DNA from: Planctomycetota bacterium | Lineage (GTDB): Bacteria; Planctomycetota; Planctomycetia; Gemmatales; Gemmataceae | Reading direction: 5' to 3' | DNA: 37,092 nt | Assembly (NCBI GenBank): GCA_016872595.1 | Contig: VGZJ01000021.1 | Location: forward strand, 1-37,092 | In this document: in pieces, positions 28,928 to 37,092 of the stretch | Numbering within the stretch: the stretch's first letter is position 1 | Layout of the letters: the number at the start of each line of letters is the position of its first letter | Program-made: the position numbers and the translations under genes | The notes under the pieces: generated by a model | The model's database searches: none | Seen by the model: the letters and a program-made list of their open reading frames with translations, nothing else | What the model was told of the DNA's origin: nothing

Positions 28928-31441
28928 ATGCGCCGACTCGCTCTCCCCACATTGCTCGTCCTCGCCGTACCCGCGCTCGCGGCCGACGCACCGCACTGGG
29001 CGTTCCAGCCGGTGAAACGGCCCGCGCCGCCCGACCTGAAGCTCACCAACCCCATCGACCGCTTCGTCGCCAAGAAGCTCAGTGACAACGGACTGTCACT
29101 GTCGCCTGAAGCCGACCGCCGCACGCTCCTTCGGCGGCTCAAGTTCGACCTGCTCGGCCTGCCGCCGACGCCGGACGAGGTCGACGTGTTCGTGAGCGAC
29201 AAGGACGCGAACGCCTACGAAAAGCTGGTGGAGAAGTACCTCGCCTCGCCACACTTCGGCGAGCGCTGGGGGCGTCACTGGCTCGACGCGGTGCGGTTCG
29301 CCGACAGCCACGGGTTCGAGATGAACCAGCCGCGGCCCAACGCCTACCACTACCGCGATTGGGTCATCAAGAGCATCAACGACGACAAGCCGTATGACCG
29401 CTTCGTAACGGAGCAACTCGCGGGCGACGCGCTCGGCGCGGACGCGGCCACGGGGTTCCTCGTCGCCGGGCCGTGGGATCAGGTGAAAAGCCCGGACCCG
29501 GTGCTGACCGCGAACCAGCGCGCGGACGAGCTGCACGACATCATCGGCACGACGAGTTCGACGTTCCTCGGCCTTACGGTGGCCTGCGCGCGGTGCCACG
29601 ACCACAAGTTCGACCCGATCCCGCAGAGCGACTACTACCAGTTCAAAGCGGTGTTCGCCGGGGTGCAGCACGGCGAGCGCGCCGTGCGTGTCGGCGACGA
29701 CGCGGCACGCCGGTTCCGAACTGAATTGTTGCGAGCCAAGCTCGCGGCGACGGAAGCAAAGCTCGCGGCGCTAGAACCGTACGCGGACCCGGCCGCAACC
29801 GAGGCCCGCCGCGCGCCGGTCAACTCGCGGGCCAACGTCGAACGGTTCAAGCCCGTGAAAGCGAAGTTCGTGCGGCTCGTTGTGTTCGAGACGACCAACT
29901 TTGAGCCGTGCATCGACGAATTGGAAGTGTTCACCAGCGGGCCGAACCCGACCAACGTCGCGCTCGCGAGCGCCGGAGCGAAGGTCACGTCGTCCGGCAA
30001 CTCCCCGCCGTCCGAGATTCACCGGCTCGAGTTCCTCAACGACGGCAAGTACGGCAACGAGCGTAGTTGGATCTCGAACAAGGTCGGCCGCGGGTGGGTC
30101 GCGGTCGAGTTCGCCGAGGTCGCGACCATCGACCGCGTCGTGTGGGGCCGCGACCGCGACGAGAAGTTCATCGACCGCACGCCGACGCGCTACCGCGTCG
30201 ACGTGTCGCTCGACCGCGAGGCGTGGACCGTGGTGGCGTCGTCGGACGACCGCGCCGCGTTCAGTTCAAAGGAAGTACCCGGCTCGCCGGCGCGGGCGGC
30301 GGTCGCCCGCGAGGTGGCCGACCTGCGCGCCCAACTCGCCACAGTCGCGCGGGCCTCGATCGGCTACGTCGGGCGCATGACAGCGCCGGAAGCGACACAC
30401 CGTCTCCACCGTGGCGATGCGACCCAGAAGAAAGAAGCCGTCGGCCCCGGCGGGCTGAGCGAGATTGGTGCGGCGCTTGACATTCCCGACCGCGCTACCG
30501 ACCCCGAGCGCCGCGCGGCACTAGCCAAGTGGATTACGGCCCCGGCGCACCCGCTCACCGCGCGCGTCGCCGTAAACCGCCTCTGGCACCACCACTTTGG
30601 CACCGGCATCGTGGATACGCCGAGCGACTTCGGGCTAAACGGTGGCAAGCCCTCGCACCCGGAACTGCTCGACTGGCTAGCTGCAGAGTTGGTTCGACCC
30701 ACCCCCCCGGCCCCCCTCCCTGAAGGGAGGGGCGAGAAAGGCAGTGGCAACTCTTCCTCCCCCCTCCCTTCAGGGAGGGGGGCCGGGGGGGTGGGTTCTG
30801 CTTGGTCCCTCAAGCACATTCACCGCCTGATCGTGACGAGCACCACCTACAAGCAGTCGTCCGTGATGCGCGCCGACGGCGCGGCGAAGGACGCGCAATC
30901 GCGCCTGCTGTGGCGCTTCCCGCCGCGCCGGTTGGAAGCCGAACCGTTGCGCGACGCGATCCTTGCCATCAGCGGCAAACTTGACCTCACGCCGGGCGGA
31001 CCCGGGTTCGACCTGTTCGAGCCGAACAACAACTACGTCCGCGTGTACTCGCCCAAGAAGGACTTCGGCCCGGCCGAGTTCCGCCGCATGGTGTACCAGT
31101 TCAAGCCGCGGATGCAACTCGACGATACGTTCGGGGCGTTCGACTGCCCCGACGCCGGACAGATCGCCCCGAAGCGAAACGTATCGATCACCCCGCTGCA
31201 AGCGCTGAACCTGATGAACAGCAACTTCGTGCTGCAACAAGCGAGGTGCTTCGCGGAGCGCGTCGAACGCGACGCCGGAAAGGACGCCGGGGCACAGGTA
31301 CGCCGGGCGTTTGTGCTGGCGTTCCAGCGCGTGCCCAGTGCGAAGGAGCAGTCCGCGGCCGTCGCGCTCGTGCAGGCCCACGGCCTCCCGGCCCTGTGTC
31401 GCGCGCTGTTCAACGCCAACGAGTTCTTGTTTGTGGGCTGA
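28928..31441 (+). CDS. DUF1549/DUF1553 domain protein lacking the N-terminal PSCyt1 domain, with an in-frame palindromic insertion
   Basis: HWAFQPVKRP, DRFVAKKLSDNGLSLSPEADRRTLLRRLKFDLLGLPPTPDEV, CARCHDHKFDPIPQSDYYQFKAVF, discoidin-like insert, C-terminal NVSITPLQALNLMNSNFV. Confidence 0.93.
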   Translation: MRRLALPTLLVLAVPALAADAPHWAFQPVKRPAPPDLKLTNPIDRFVAKKLSDNGLSLSPEADRRTLLRRLKFDLLGLPPTPDEVDVFVSDKDANAYEKLVEKYLASPHFGERWGRHWLDAVRFADSHGFEMNQPRPNAYHYRDWVIKSINDDKPYDRFVTEQLAGDALGADAATGFLVAGPWDQVKSPDPVLTANQRADELHDIIGTTSSTFLGLTVACARCHDHKFDPIPQSDYYQFKAVFAGVQHGERAVRVGDDAARRFRTELLRAKLAATEAKLAALEPYADPAATEARRAPVNSRANVERFKPVKAKFVRLVVFETTNFEPCIDELEVFTSGPNPTNVALASAGAKVTSSGNSPPSEIHRLEFLNDGKYGNERSWISNKVGRGWVAVEFAEVATIDRVVWGRDRDEKFIDRTPTRYRVDVSLDREAWTVVASSDDRAAFSSKEVPGSPARAAVAREVADLRAQLATVARASIGYVGRMTAPEATHRLHRGDATQKKEAVGPGGLSEIGAALDIPDRATDPERRAALAKWITAPAHPLTARVAVNRLWHHHFGTGIVDTPSDFGLNGGKPSHPELLDWLAAELVRPTPPAPLPEGRGEKGSGNSSSPLPSGRGAGGVGSAWSLKHIHRLIVTSTTYKQSSVMRADGAAKDAQSRLLWRFPPRRLEAEPLRDAILAISGKLDLTPGGPGFDLFEPNNNYVRVYSPKKDFGPAEFRRMVYQFKPRMQLDDTFGAFDCPDAGQIAPKRNVSITPLQALNLMNSNFVLQQARCFAERVERDAGKDAGAQVRRAFVLAFQRVPSAKEQSAAVALVQAHGLPALCRALFNANEFLFVG
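30697..30796. repeat. 100-bp palindromic element inside the DUF1549/DUF1553 CDS
   Basis: 36-bp perfect inverted arms 30697-30732 / 30761-30796 (ACCCACCCCCCCGGCCCCCCTCCCTGAAGGGAGGGG), 28-nt spacer. Confidence 0.93.
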
Positions 31442-31549
31442 ACGCTGAAGATGAGGGCACGCGCGATCCGATGGGCGGGGGGGCATTCGTCTGCTTCCGA
31501 AGGTCGTGTGCTCGCATATCCGGTTCCGCGGTTCGGGCCGGAGACGAGT

Positions 31550-31704
31550 TGGCACTCTGGCAAACTGGCAATCTTGGGGAGGCAAACACTGGAAAAACCA
31601 GCGTTTCACCCAAAGTGGCCACTCAACAGAATTGGCAATCTGGGGTGGCAATCTGGCAATCTGGGTCGGGAATGAACGGTCTCTTTTTGGTAATCTGGGT
31701 CGAA
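31550..31704. repeat. Intergenic cluster of degenerate TGGCAATCTGGG-like repeats plus an A5-loop hairpin
   Basis: TGGCACTC/TGGCAAAC/TGGCAATCT (31550-31574), TGGCAATCTGGGG (31633), TGGCAATC (31646), TGGCAATCTGGGTCGGG (31654), TGGTAATCTGGGTCG (31688); hairpin AAACACTGG-AAAAA-CCAGCGTTT (31584-31606). Confidence 0.65.
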
Positions 31705-31728
31705 TTTCGCGTCGGGAGGTAGGCAACG

Positions 31729-32091
31729 ATGGGGTTGGAACGCACGGTTCAGTTCCCGGCGGACGGGGTGCCGGCGTGGGGCGCGGTGGCGGCGCACCTC
31801 GCGCGCGTCGGCGCGGCTGCACCGCTCCGCATGATCGACGGGATGCCGGCGTTCCCCGACGAAGAGCCCGAACGGGGGTGGCGCGAGCTGCGCGCCGGCC
31901 TCCCAGCGGGTATGGTCACGGTGCGGCGCGCAGGCGACTCGATCGCCGTCGTCGTTTGGAGCAACGCCGATGCCGCACTTCTGGCGGCGCGCGACGTGGT
32001 CGCATGGGCGTGTGCCGCGGCCGGCGGCGGGTCGGTCGAGGGTGCGCTCGCCGACGAGTTCGCCCGAGTGTGCGGCCTAAGTCCGGCATAA
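31729..32091 (+). CDS. Hypothetical protein, 120 aa
   Basis: Complete ORF with no recognisable domain; preceded by a purine-rich GGGAGGTAGG stretch that could serve as RBS. Confidence 0.6.
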   Translation: MGLERTVQFPADGVPAWGAVAAHLARVGAAAPLRMIDGMPAFPDEEPERGWRELRAGLPAGMVTVRRAGDSIAVVVWSNADAALLAARDVVAWACAAAGGGSVEGALADEFARVCGLSPA

Positions 32092-32261
32092 CCGGCACAG
32101 TCACGCGCCCCCGCTCAACTTCCCCTCTGTTCCGCCTTTCCCCGACCTTCGCGAGGGCCGATACCTTACCGTAGCCGGTTGGTCTTGTCCGCGCGGCGCG
32201 GGTTCGCTACCTTCCGCGAACTTCGGGGCCGCGCGCCGGCCCGGAGGGAAGGGGTTCCACC

Positions 32262-33284
32262 GTGGGCGTAACCGTCCGGGAACTGGCCGAGTGGGTTCGG
32301 GGCGAGCTGCACGGCGACCCCGAACTCGCCATTATGAACGCCCGCACCCTGTCGGAAGCGGGGCCGGGTGACATCACGTTCGTAGAGAACGAGAAGAACC
32401 TCGCGGCGTGGCACACCAGCCGCGCGAGTGCGGCCGTTGTGCCGTCGAGTGCGCCCGTTAACGGGCGGCCGGTCATCCGCGTCGCGGACCCGCTCATGGC
32501 GTTTGCCGACATCGTGCGGCACATGCGCGGGCACCCGGCAGAGCCGGTCGGCGCGGTCCACCCCGCGGCGTTCGTTCACCCGACGGCCGCGCTCGCGCCG
32601 GGCGTCTCGGTCGGGCCGTTCGCGGTGGTCGGTGAGGGCACATCGATTGGGGCGAACTCGAACATCGGGGCCGGGGCCGTGATCGGCCGGTTCTGCAAGC
32701 TCGGCTGCAACGTGACCGTACACCCGCGCGTCGTGGTGTACGACGACTGCGTGTTCGGTGACCGCGTGACCGTGCACGCCGGGTCGGTGATCGGCGCGGA
32801 CGGGTTCGGCTACCGGAACCACGAGGGCCAGCACATCAAGGTGCCGCAACTCGGTTGGGTCGAACTCGAAGACGACGTGGAAGTCGGCTCGTGTTCGACC
32901 ATCGACCGCGGCACGTTCGGCCCGACGCGGGTCGGCGCGGGAACGAAGATCGACAACCTTGTGATGATCGGCCACAACTGCCAGATCGGGAAACACAACG
33001 TGCTGTGCGGTCAGGTCGGCATCGCCGGCTCGTGCACGACAGGCGACCACGTCGTGATGGCCGGGCAGGTGGGCCTCGCGGACCACGTGACCATCGGGGC
33101 GCGCGTGACCATCGGGGCGCGGTCCGGGGTCGCGGCCGAGATTCCGCCCGACAGCAACGTACTGGGCGCGCCCGCGGTGCCGCTGCAACAGCAGAAGCGG
33201 CTGCTCATCAGCCTCGCGAAACTGCCGGACCTTCGCGACGACGTGAAGAAGATCAAGAAGCACCTCGGGCTGGAGGGCGGGTGA
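32262..33284 (+). CDS. lpxD: UDP-3-O-(3-hydroxymyristoyl)glucosamine N-acyltransferase
   Basis: Hexapeptide repeats; GADGFGYRNHEGQHIKVPQLGWVELEDDVEVGSCSTIDRGTFGPTRVGAGTKIDNLVMIGHNCQIGKHNVL. Confidence 0.96.
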   Translation: MGVTVRELAEWVRGELHGDPELAIMNARTLSEAGPGDITFVENEKNLAAWHTSRASAAVVPSSAPVNGRPVIRVADPLMAFADIVRHMRGHPAEPVGAVHPAAFVHPTAALAPGVSVGPFAVVGEGTSIGANSNIGAGAVIGRFCKLGCNVTVHPRVVVYDDCVFGDRVTVHAGSVIGADGFGYRNHEGQHIKVPQLGWVELEDDVEVGSCSTIDRGTFGPTRVGAGTKIDNLVMIGHNCQIGKHNVLCGQVGIAGSCTTGDHVVMAGQVGLADHVTIGARVTIGARSGVAAEIPPDSNVLGAPAVPLQQQKRLLISLAKLPDLRDDVKKIKKHLGLEGG

Positions 33285-34177
33285 TGGTGCCGGCGGTGCT
33301 GCCGTTCGGGGCGGGCGCGCCGGCGGCGTTCGACACGCGCGAGCCAGTCGGGTTGCTGGCGTGCGGGGGCCGGTTCCCGGTGCTGTTCGCGGAGAAGGCC
33401 CGCGAGTGCGGCGTTCCGGTCGTGTGCGTCGGCGCGGCGGGGATGGCCGACCCGCGGCTGCGCGAGGTCTGCACCGAGTTCCGCTGGATGCGCAGAATGG
33501 CCCTCGGCGGTGTGGCCCGCACGTTCCGCCGCGCCGGGTGCCGCCGGTGGACGATGGCCGGCAAGTTCGAGAAGCGCGTCCTGTTTCAGCCGTGGCGCTG
33601 GCTGTACCTGCTGCCCGATTGGTTCGCGGTGCGGTTCTGGTTCCGCCGCCGGCGCGGGGCGAACAACGACGACTCGCTCCTGCTCGGCCTGATCGCCGAG
33701 TTCCGCCGCTACGGGCTGGAGTGCGTCTCCGCCCTCGACCTGTGCCCGGAGTTGCTCGTGAAGGAAGGCGTACTCACGAAGCGGAAGCCGACCGCGGCCG
33801 AGGCGAAGGACATCGCGTTCGGCTGGCACCTCGCGCGCGAGATGGGCCGGCTCGACGTGGGCCAGAGCGTGATGGTGCGCGACCGTGCGGTTCTCGCGGT
33901 CGAGGCGATTGAGGGCACCGATCAGGCCATCGCGCGGGCCGGCGAACTGTGCCGCCGCGGGGCGTTTGTGGTCGTGAAGGTGGCGAAGCCCGAACAGGAC
34001 CGGCGGTTCGACGTGCCGACCGTGGGCACCAAGACCATTGAAGCGATGAGGGCCGCAGGCGCGACGGTCTTGGCCGTCGAAGCCGGGCGTACGATCCTGC
34101 TGGACGAGGCCGCGACCGTCGCGCTGGCCGAGAAGTACGGGATGGTAATTACCAGCCTCGTGTCGCCCCCGGCCTGA
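33284..34177 (+). CDS. lpxI: LpxI-family UDP-2,3-diacylglucosamine pyrophosphatase
   Basis: VGLLACGGRFPVLFAEKAREC, NNDDSLLLGLIAEF, MVRDRAVLAVEAIEGTDQAIARAG, VKVAKPEQDRRFDVPTVGTKTIE; start overlaps the lpxD stop. Confidence 0.9.
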   Translation: MVPAVLPFGAGAPAAFDTREPVGLLACGGRFPVLFAEKARECGVPVVCVGAAGMADPRLREVCTEFRWMRRMALGGVARTFRRAGCRRWTMAGKFEKRVLFQPWRWLYLLPDWFAVRFWFRRRRGANNDDSLLLGLIAEFRRYGLECVSALDLCPELLVKEGVLTKRKPTAAEAKDIAFGWHLAREMGRLDVGQSVMVRDRAVLAVEAIEGTDQAIARAGELCRRGAFVVVKVAKPEQDRRFDVPTVGTKTIEAMRAAGATVLAVEAGRTILLDEAATVALAEKYGMVITSLVSPPA

Positions 34178-34334
34178 TGCCTCCGTTTAGTGGGGGCGCG
34201 GAACGAAAGCTCCGCAATCCCTGTTCCCTTCGCGCCCGCGGCGCGGGTATAACTAACGCGGTACACCGTCGCTGGGTCCGGTTCGGCTCGTTGCCCGCCC
34301 GCGCCACCCGCAGTGCGACCCGACTGGTCCGCTC

Positions 34335-35837
34335 ATGGGGTCGATCTCGTTCTTGCTCCCGAACCCGCTCCCCAGCGCCGCCGCGGACGCGCTCCCGGCC
34401 GCGTGCCTCGCGTCCACGCGCGGGTACGACGACCAGACGCCCGTCCCCACCAAACTCGACATCATCGGCGACCGCCTCACGGTCACGCGCACCCAGAACG
34501 AGAGCGGCTACCTGCTCGTGCCGTGGCCGGTGGAGCCGTTCGGCACGGTCGCGGTGTGTACCAGCACGCTTCGCGAGCGCCCCGAACCGTACCGGCTCAC
34601 GGTGGAGCTCGCGCGCGGCAAGCTCAATCAGGTTCGCGTGCAGTTGGCCGAGTGGCAGGCCATCGGGCTGCACACCGGGGCCGACTTCGACCGCGCGATC
34701 GCCGACGCGACGCGGGCGTTCGGGCGCGCGCTCATGGCCGACGCGCCGGGCGAAGCCGACGCCCTCGCCGGGCGCGTGCTCGAACAGGCCCACGGCCTCG
34801 CGGACCGGCTCGCGCGCGACTACACCGAACAGATGTTCGCGACGCGCCACGGCAGCGAGGGGAAACTCGACACGCGCCTCACCGCGCGGCTGACGCGCGC
34901 CCCCGTCGGCCCCGCGGCCGAGGAGTACGCCCGCGCGTTCAACGGCGCGAACGTCTGCTTCCGCTGGCGCGACGTGGAGCCGAACGAGGCCCAATACGAT
35001 TGGAGCGGCCCGGACGCTGCGGTCGCCGCCGCGGTCGCCGCCGGGTTGCCGGTAACAATCGGTCCGGTTATCGACCTCGCGCCGGGGATGCTACCGTCGT
35101 GGGCCGCGGGTTGGGGCACCGACCTGCCCGCGCTCGCGGCCTTCATGTGCGATTACCTCGAAACTGCGGTCGCGCGCTACAAGGGCGATGTGCGCCGCTG
35201 GGTCGTGTGCGCCGGGTTCAACCACGCGGACGCGATCGGCCTCGTCGATGACGACCGCCTGCGCCTCGCGTACCGGCTGTTCGAGGCCGCCGCGGGCGTA
35301 GATTCGGGTTTAGAATTGGTACTGAGTGTCGCTCAGCCGTGGGGCGATTACCTCGTGAGCGACGATCAGACGATCTCTCCGGTCACGTTCCCAGACGACC
35401 TCGTTCGCGCCGGGGTGCGGCTCGCCGCGGTGGAGCTGGAACTGCGCGCCGGTACGCGACCGCGCGGGAGCTACACGCGCGACCTGCTTGACACTGCGCG
35501 CGTACTCGACGTATTCGGGCTCCTCGGGCTGCCGCTCGAAGTCGTTCTGAGTTTGCCGTCGTCCGACGCGCCGGACCCCACCGCGCGAGACCACCAGCAG
35601 GATGTGTGGCGACCGATGTGGCGCGCCGGTCCGTCGCCGGAGGGCCAAGCGGAGTGGGGGGCGTCGGTCGCCGCGCTCGCCATGTGCTGGCCGCAGGTCC
35701 GTGCGATCACTTGGGACAACTGGAGCGACGCCGACCCGCACCTGATCCCGAACGGCGGGCTGCTGGGCCCGACCGGCACCCCGAAACCGTTGCTCGCGCG
35801 GCTTCGCGCGCTCCGCACCGAGCACCTCGCCCGGTGA
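34335..35837 (+). CDS. GH10 (xylanase)-like TIM-barrel protein, possibly non-catalytic
   Basis: FNGANVCFRWRDVEPNEAQYDWSGPDAAVAAAVAAGLPV resembles the GH10 region NSMKW..EP..G.Y.W; WVVCAGFN at the WDVVNE position; VRLAAVELEL near the ITELD position. Confidence 0.65.
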   Translation: MGSISFLLPNPLPSAAADALPAACLASTRGYDDQTPVPTKLDIIGDRLTVTRTQNESGYLLVPWPVEPFGTVAVCTSTLRERPEPYRLTVELARGKLNQVRVQLAEWQAIGLHTGADFDRAIADATRAFGRALMADAPGEADALAGRVLEQAHGLADRLARDYTEQMFATRHGSEGKLDTRLTARLTRAPVGPAAEEYARAFNGANVCFRWRDVEPNEAQYDWSGPDAAVAAAVAAGLPVTIGPVIDLAPGMLPSWAAGWGTDLPALAAFMCDYLETAVARYKGDVRRWVVCAGFNHADAIGLVDDDRLRLAYRLFEAAAGVDSGLELVLSVAQPWGDYLVSDDQTISPVTFPDDLVRAGVRLAAVELELRAGTRPRGSYTRDLLDTARVLDVFGLLGLPLEVVLSLPSSDAPDPTARDHQQDVWRPMWRAGPSPEGQAEWGASVAALAMCWPQVRAITWDNWSDADPHLIPNGGLLGPTGTPKPLLARLRALRTEHLAR

Positions 35838-36134
35838 CGCTCGCGAGACCGGCACACGGTCGAGCCGCGAAGTTCACAACTCGGTCGTTTCATTCCGAAC
35901 GGAAATGTGGCAAGATAGTTCCACCCCGGACGAACACTCCGTTGACCCGCTCCGTTTGCACACGCCGGCTAACGTTCGGCTCGCGAACCCGTTGCTTCGA
36001 CGGCTCGTCTGTTCTGTAACGGCGTGCCCGACCGACATCGCCCACGTGGCCCGGCCGCGATACGTTACCCGCGCGACTCGCACGCGCGATTACAGTCCGC
36101 CCCCGCAACGTACCGACATGAGGGAGGTACTCCG

Positions 36135-37092
36135 ATGTCGGCCGATTTGAGCCCCCAAGCGAATGACCCGGAGCCGCGCGCGGTCGCCGGGTTCCGACTG
36201 CTGCGCAAAGTCGGCGAAGGCGGGATGAGCGCGGTCTTCCAGAGCTACGACGTAGCCGCGGATCGACCCGTGGCCGTGAAGTTGCTCGCGGACCATCTCG
36301 CCGGCCAGCCGGAGTTCGTCGGTCGGTTCTACCTCGAGGCCCGGCTGAGTCGCGTCCTCGAGCACGCGAACGTGGTGCAGGGTTTCGCTTCCGGATTCGA
36401 CGCCGACGCGAAAAAGCACTACCTCGTGCTTGAGTTCATCGACGGCCCCACGGCCCACGGGGCGCTGGCGCGCCTCGGCCGCCTCCCGGTCGGAATGGTC
36501 GTCCGCATCGGCATCGACATCGCCCGCGCGCTCGAGTTCCTCCACGACCGCCAGTACGTCCACCGCGACGTGAAGCCGGACAACATCCTGCTGCACCCGG
36601 ACGGTACCGCGAAGCTTGCCGACCTCGGCCTCGCGAAGCGCCTCAACGACGATGCCCAACTGACCGCGATCCATCAAGGGGTGGGGACGTCGTATTACAT
36701 GCCTTACGAACAGGCGGTGAACGCGAACCTCGTGGACGGACGCAGCGACCTCTTCGCGCTCGGCGCGACTCTGTATCACCTGCTGACGGGCGAAGTACCG
36801 TTCCCCGGAACGACCCACGACGAGATCGTGCGCGAAAAATGGGACGGGGCGTTCCGCCCGGTGCGCGAGGCGATCCCCGGCGTTCCGGGCGCGGTCGCGG
36901 ACCTGATTGAATCGGCGCTGGCGTGCGACCCGCGGGCGCGGGTTCAGAAGGCGGGGCAGTTCGCGGGCGTCCTCGAAGCGACGCGGCTCGCGACGACCCT
37001 CCCCTCGTTCGCACGCGCCGACGAGGGCGACGCCAGCGGCCCGGACTCGGACACCCCGACGCGCACCGACCACCGCGCCCCGGTCGGTCCGC
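36135..37092 (+). CDS. Serine/threonine protein kinase, 3' truncated by the window edge
   Basis: ATG at 36135, open to the window end: FRLLRKVGEGGMSAVFQSYD, VAVKLL, YVHRDVKPDNILL, LADLGLAKR, GTSYYMPYEQAVN, DGRSDLFALGATLYHLLTGEVPF. Confidence 0.93.
   Translation, partial: MSADLSPQANDPEPRAVAGFRLLRKVGEGGMSAVFQSYDVAADRPVAVKLLADHLAGQPEFVGRFYLEARLSRVLEHANVVQGFASGFDADAKKHYLVLEFIDGPTAHGALARLGRLPVGMVVRIGIDIARALEFLHDRQYVHRDVKPDNILLHPDGTAKLADLGLAKRLNDDAQLTAIHQGVGTSYYMPYEQAVNANLVDGRSDLFALGATLYHLLTGEVPFPGTTHDEIVREKWDGAFRPVREAIPGVPGAVADLIESALACDPRARVQKAGQFAGVLEATRLATTLPSFARADEGDASGPDSDTPTRTDHRAPVGP

Noticed and set aside
28837-29202. N-terminal extension of selD ORF (27781..29202)
   Set aside because: Crosses the divergent promoter region and overlaps the DUF1549 gene; the SelD-like sequence begins at MNPTEPLRL (28836).
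30697-30796. Palindrome as an intrinsic terminator
   Set aside because: It lies mid-gene with intact conserved coding sequence on both sides in the same frame.
36090-37073. 327-aa minus-strand ORF at the right edge
   Set aside because: Antisense to the Ser/Thr kinase, whose catalytic motifs are unambiguous.

Overview
A GC-rich window of about 37 kb that reads as ordinary planctomycete (Gemmata-like) chromosome. The lineage is inferred from DUF1501/DUF1549/DUF1553/PSCyt1 proteins, paired PQQ-propeller proteins and LPS genes; I could not run a search. Main blocks: (i) kdsD-kdsC followed by a 1174-aa membrane-anchored protein in the lptC/lptA position; (ii) two tandem PQQ-like beta-propeller proteins; (iii) a five-gene minus-strand run: MFS transporter, amidohydrolase, PSCyt1/DUF1549/DUF1553, DUF1501, enolase-superfamily enzyme; (iv) a phenylalanine/tyrosine catabolism run (phhA-hppD-small ORF-hmgA); (v) gmd/rmd-like nucleotide-sugar genes; (vi) selD; (vii) lpxD-lpxI; (viii) a GH10-like protein; (ix) a Ser/Thr kinase running off the right edge and missing from the supplied ORF track. 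No CRISPR, phage, transposase, rRNA or tRNA was recognised. The observations most worth a second look are: a small ORF at 20739-20954 whose frame continues coherently past an in-frame TGA that is followed at SECIS-like spacing by a hairpin with a GGUC apical loop, in a window that also encodes SelD (a simple nonsense mutation is the main alternative); a 100-bp palindromic element inserted in frame inside a DUF1549/DUF1553 gene; several different long inverted repeats filling the gaps between co-directional genes; and the large Lpt-like protein.
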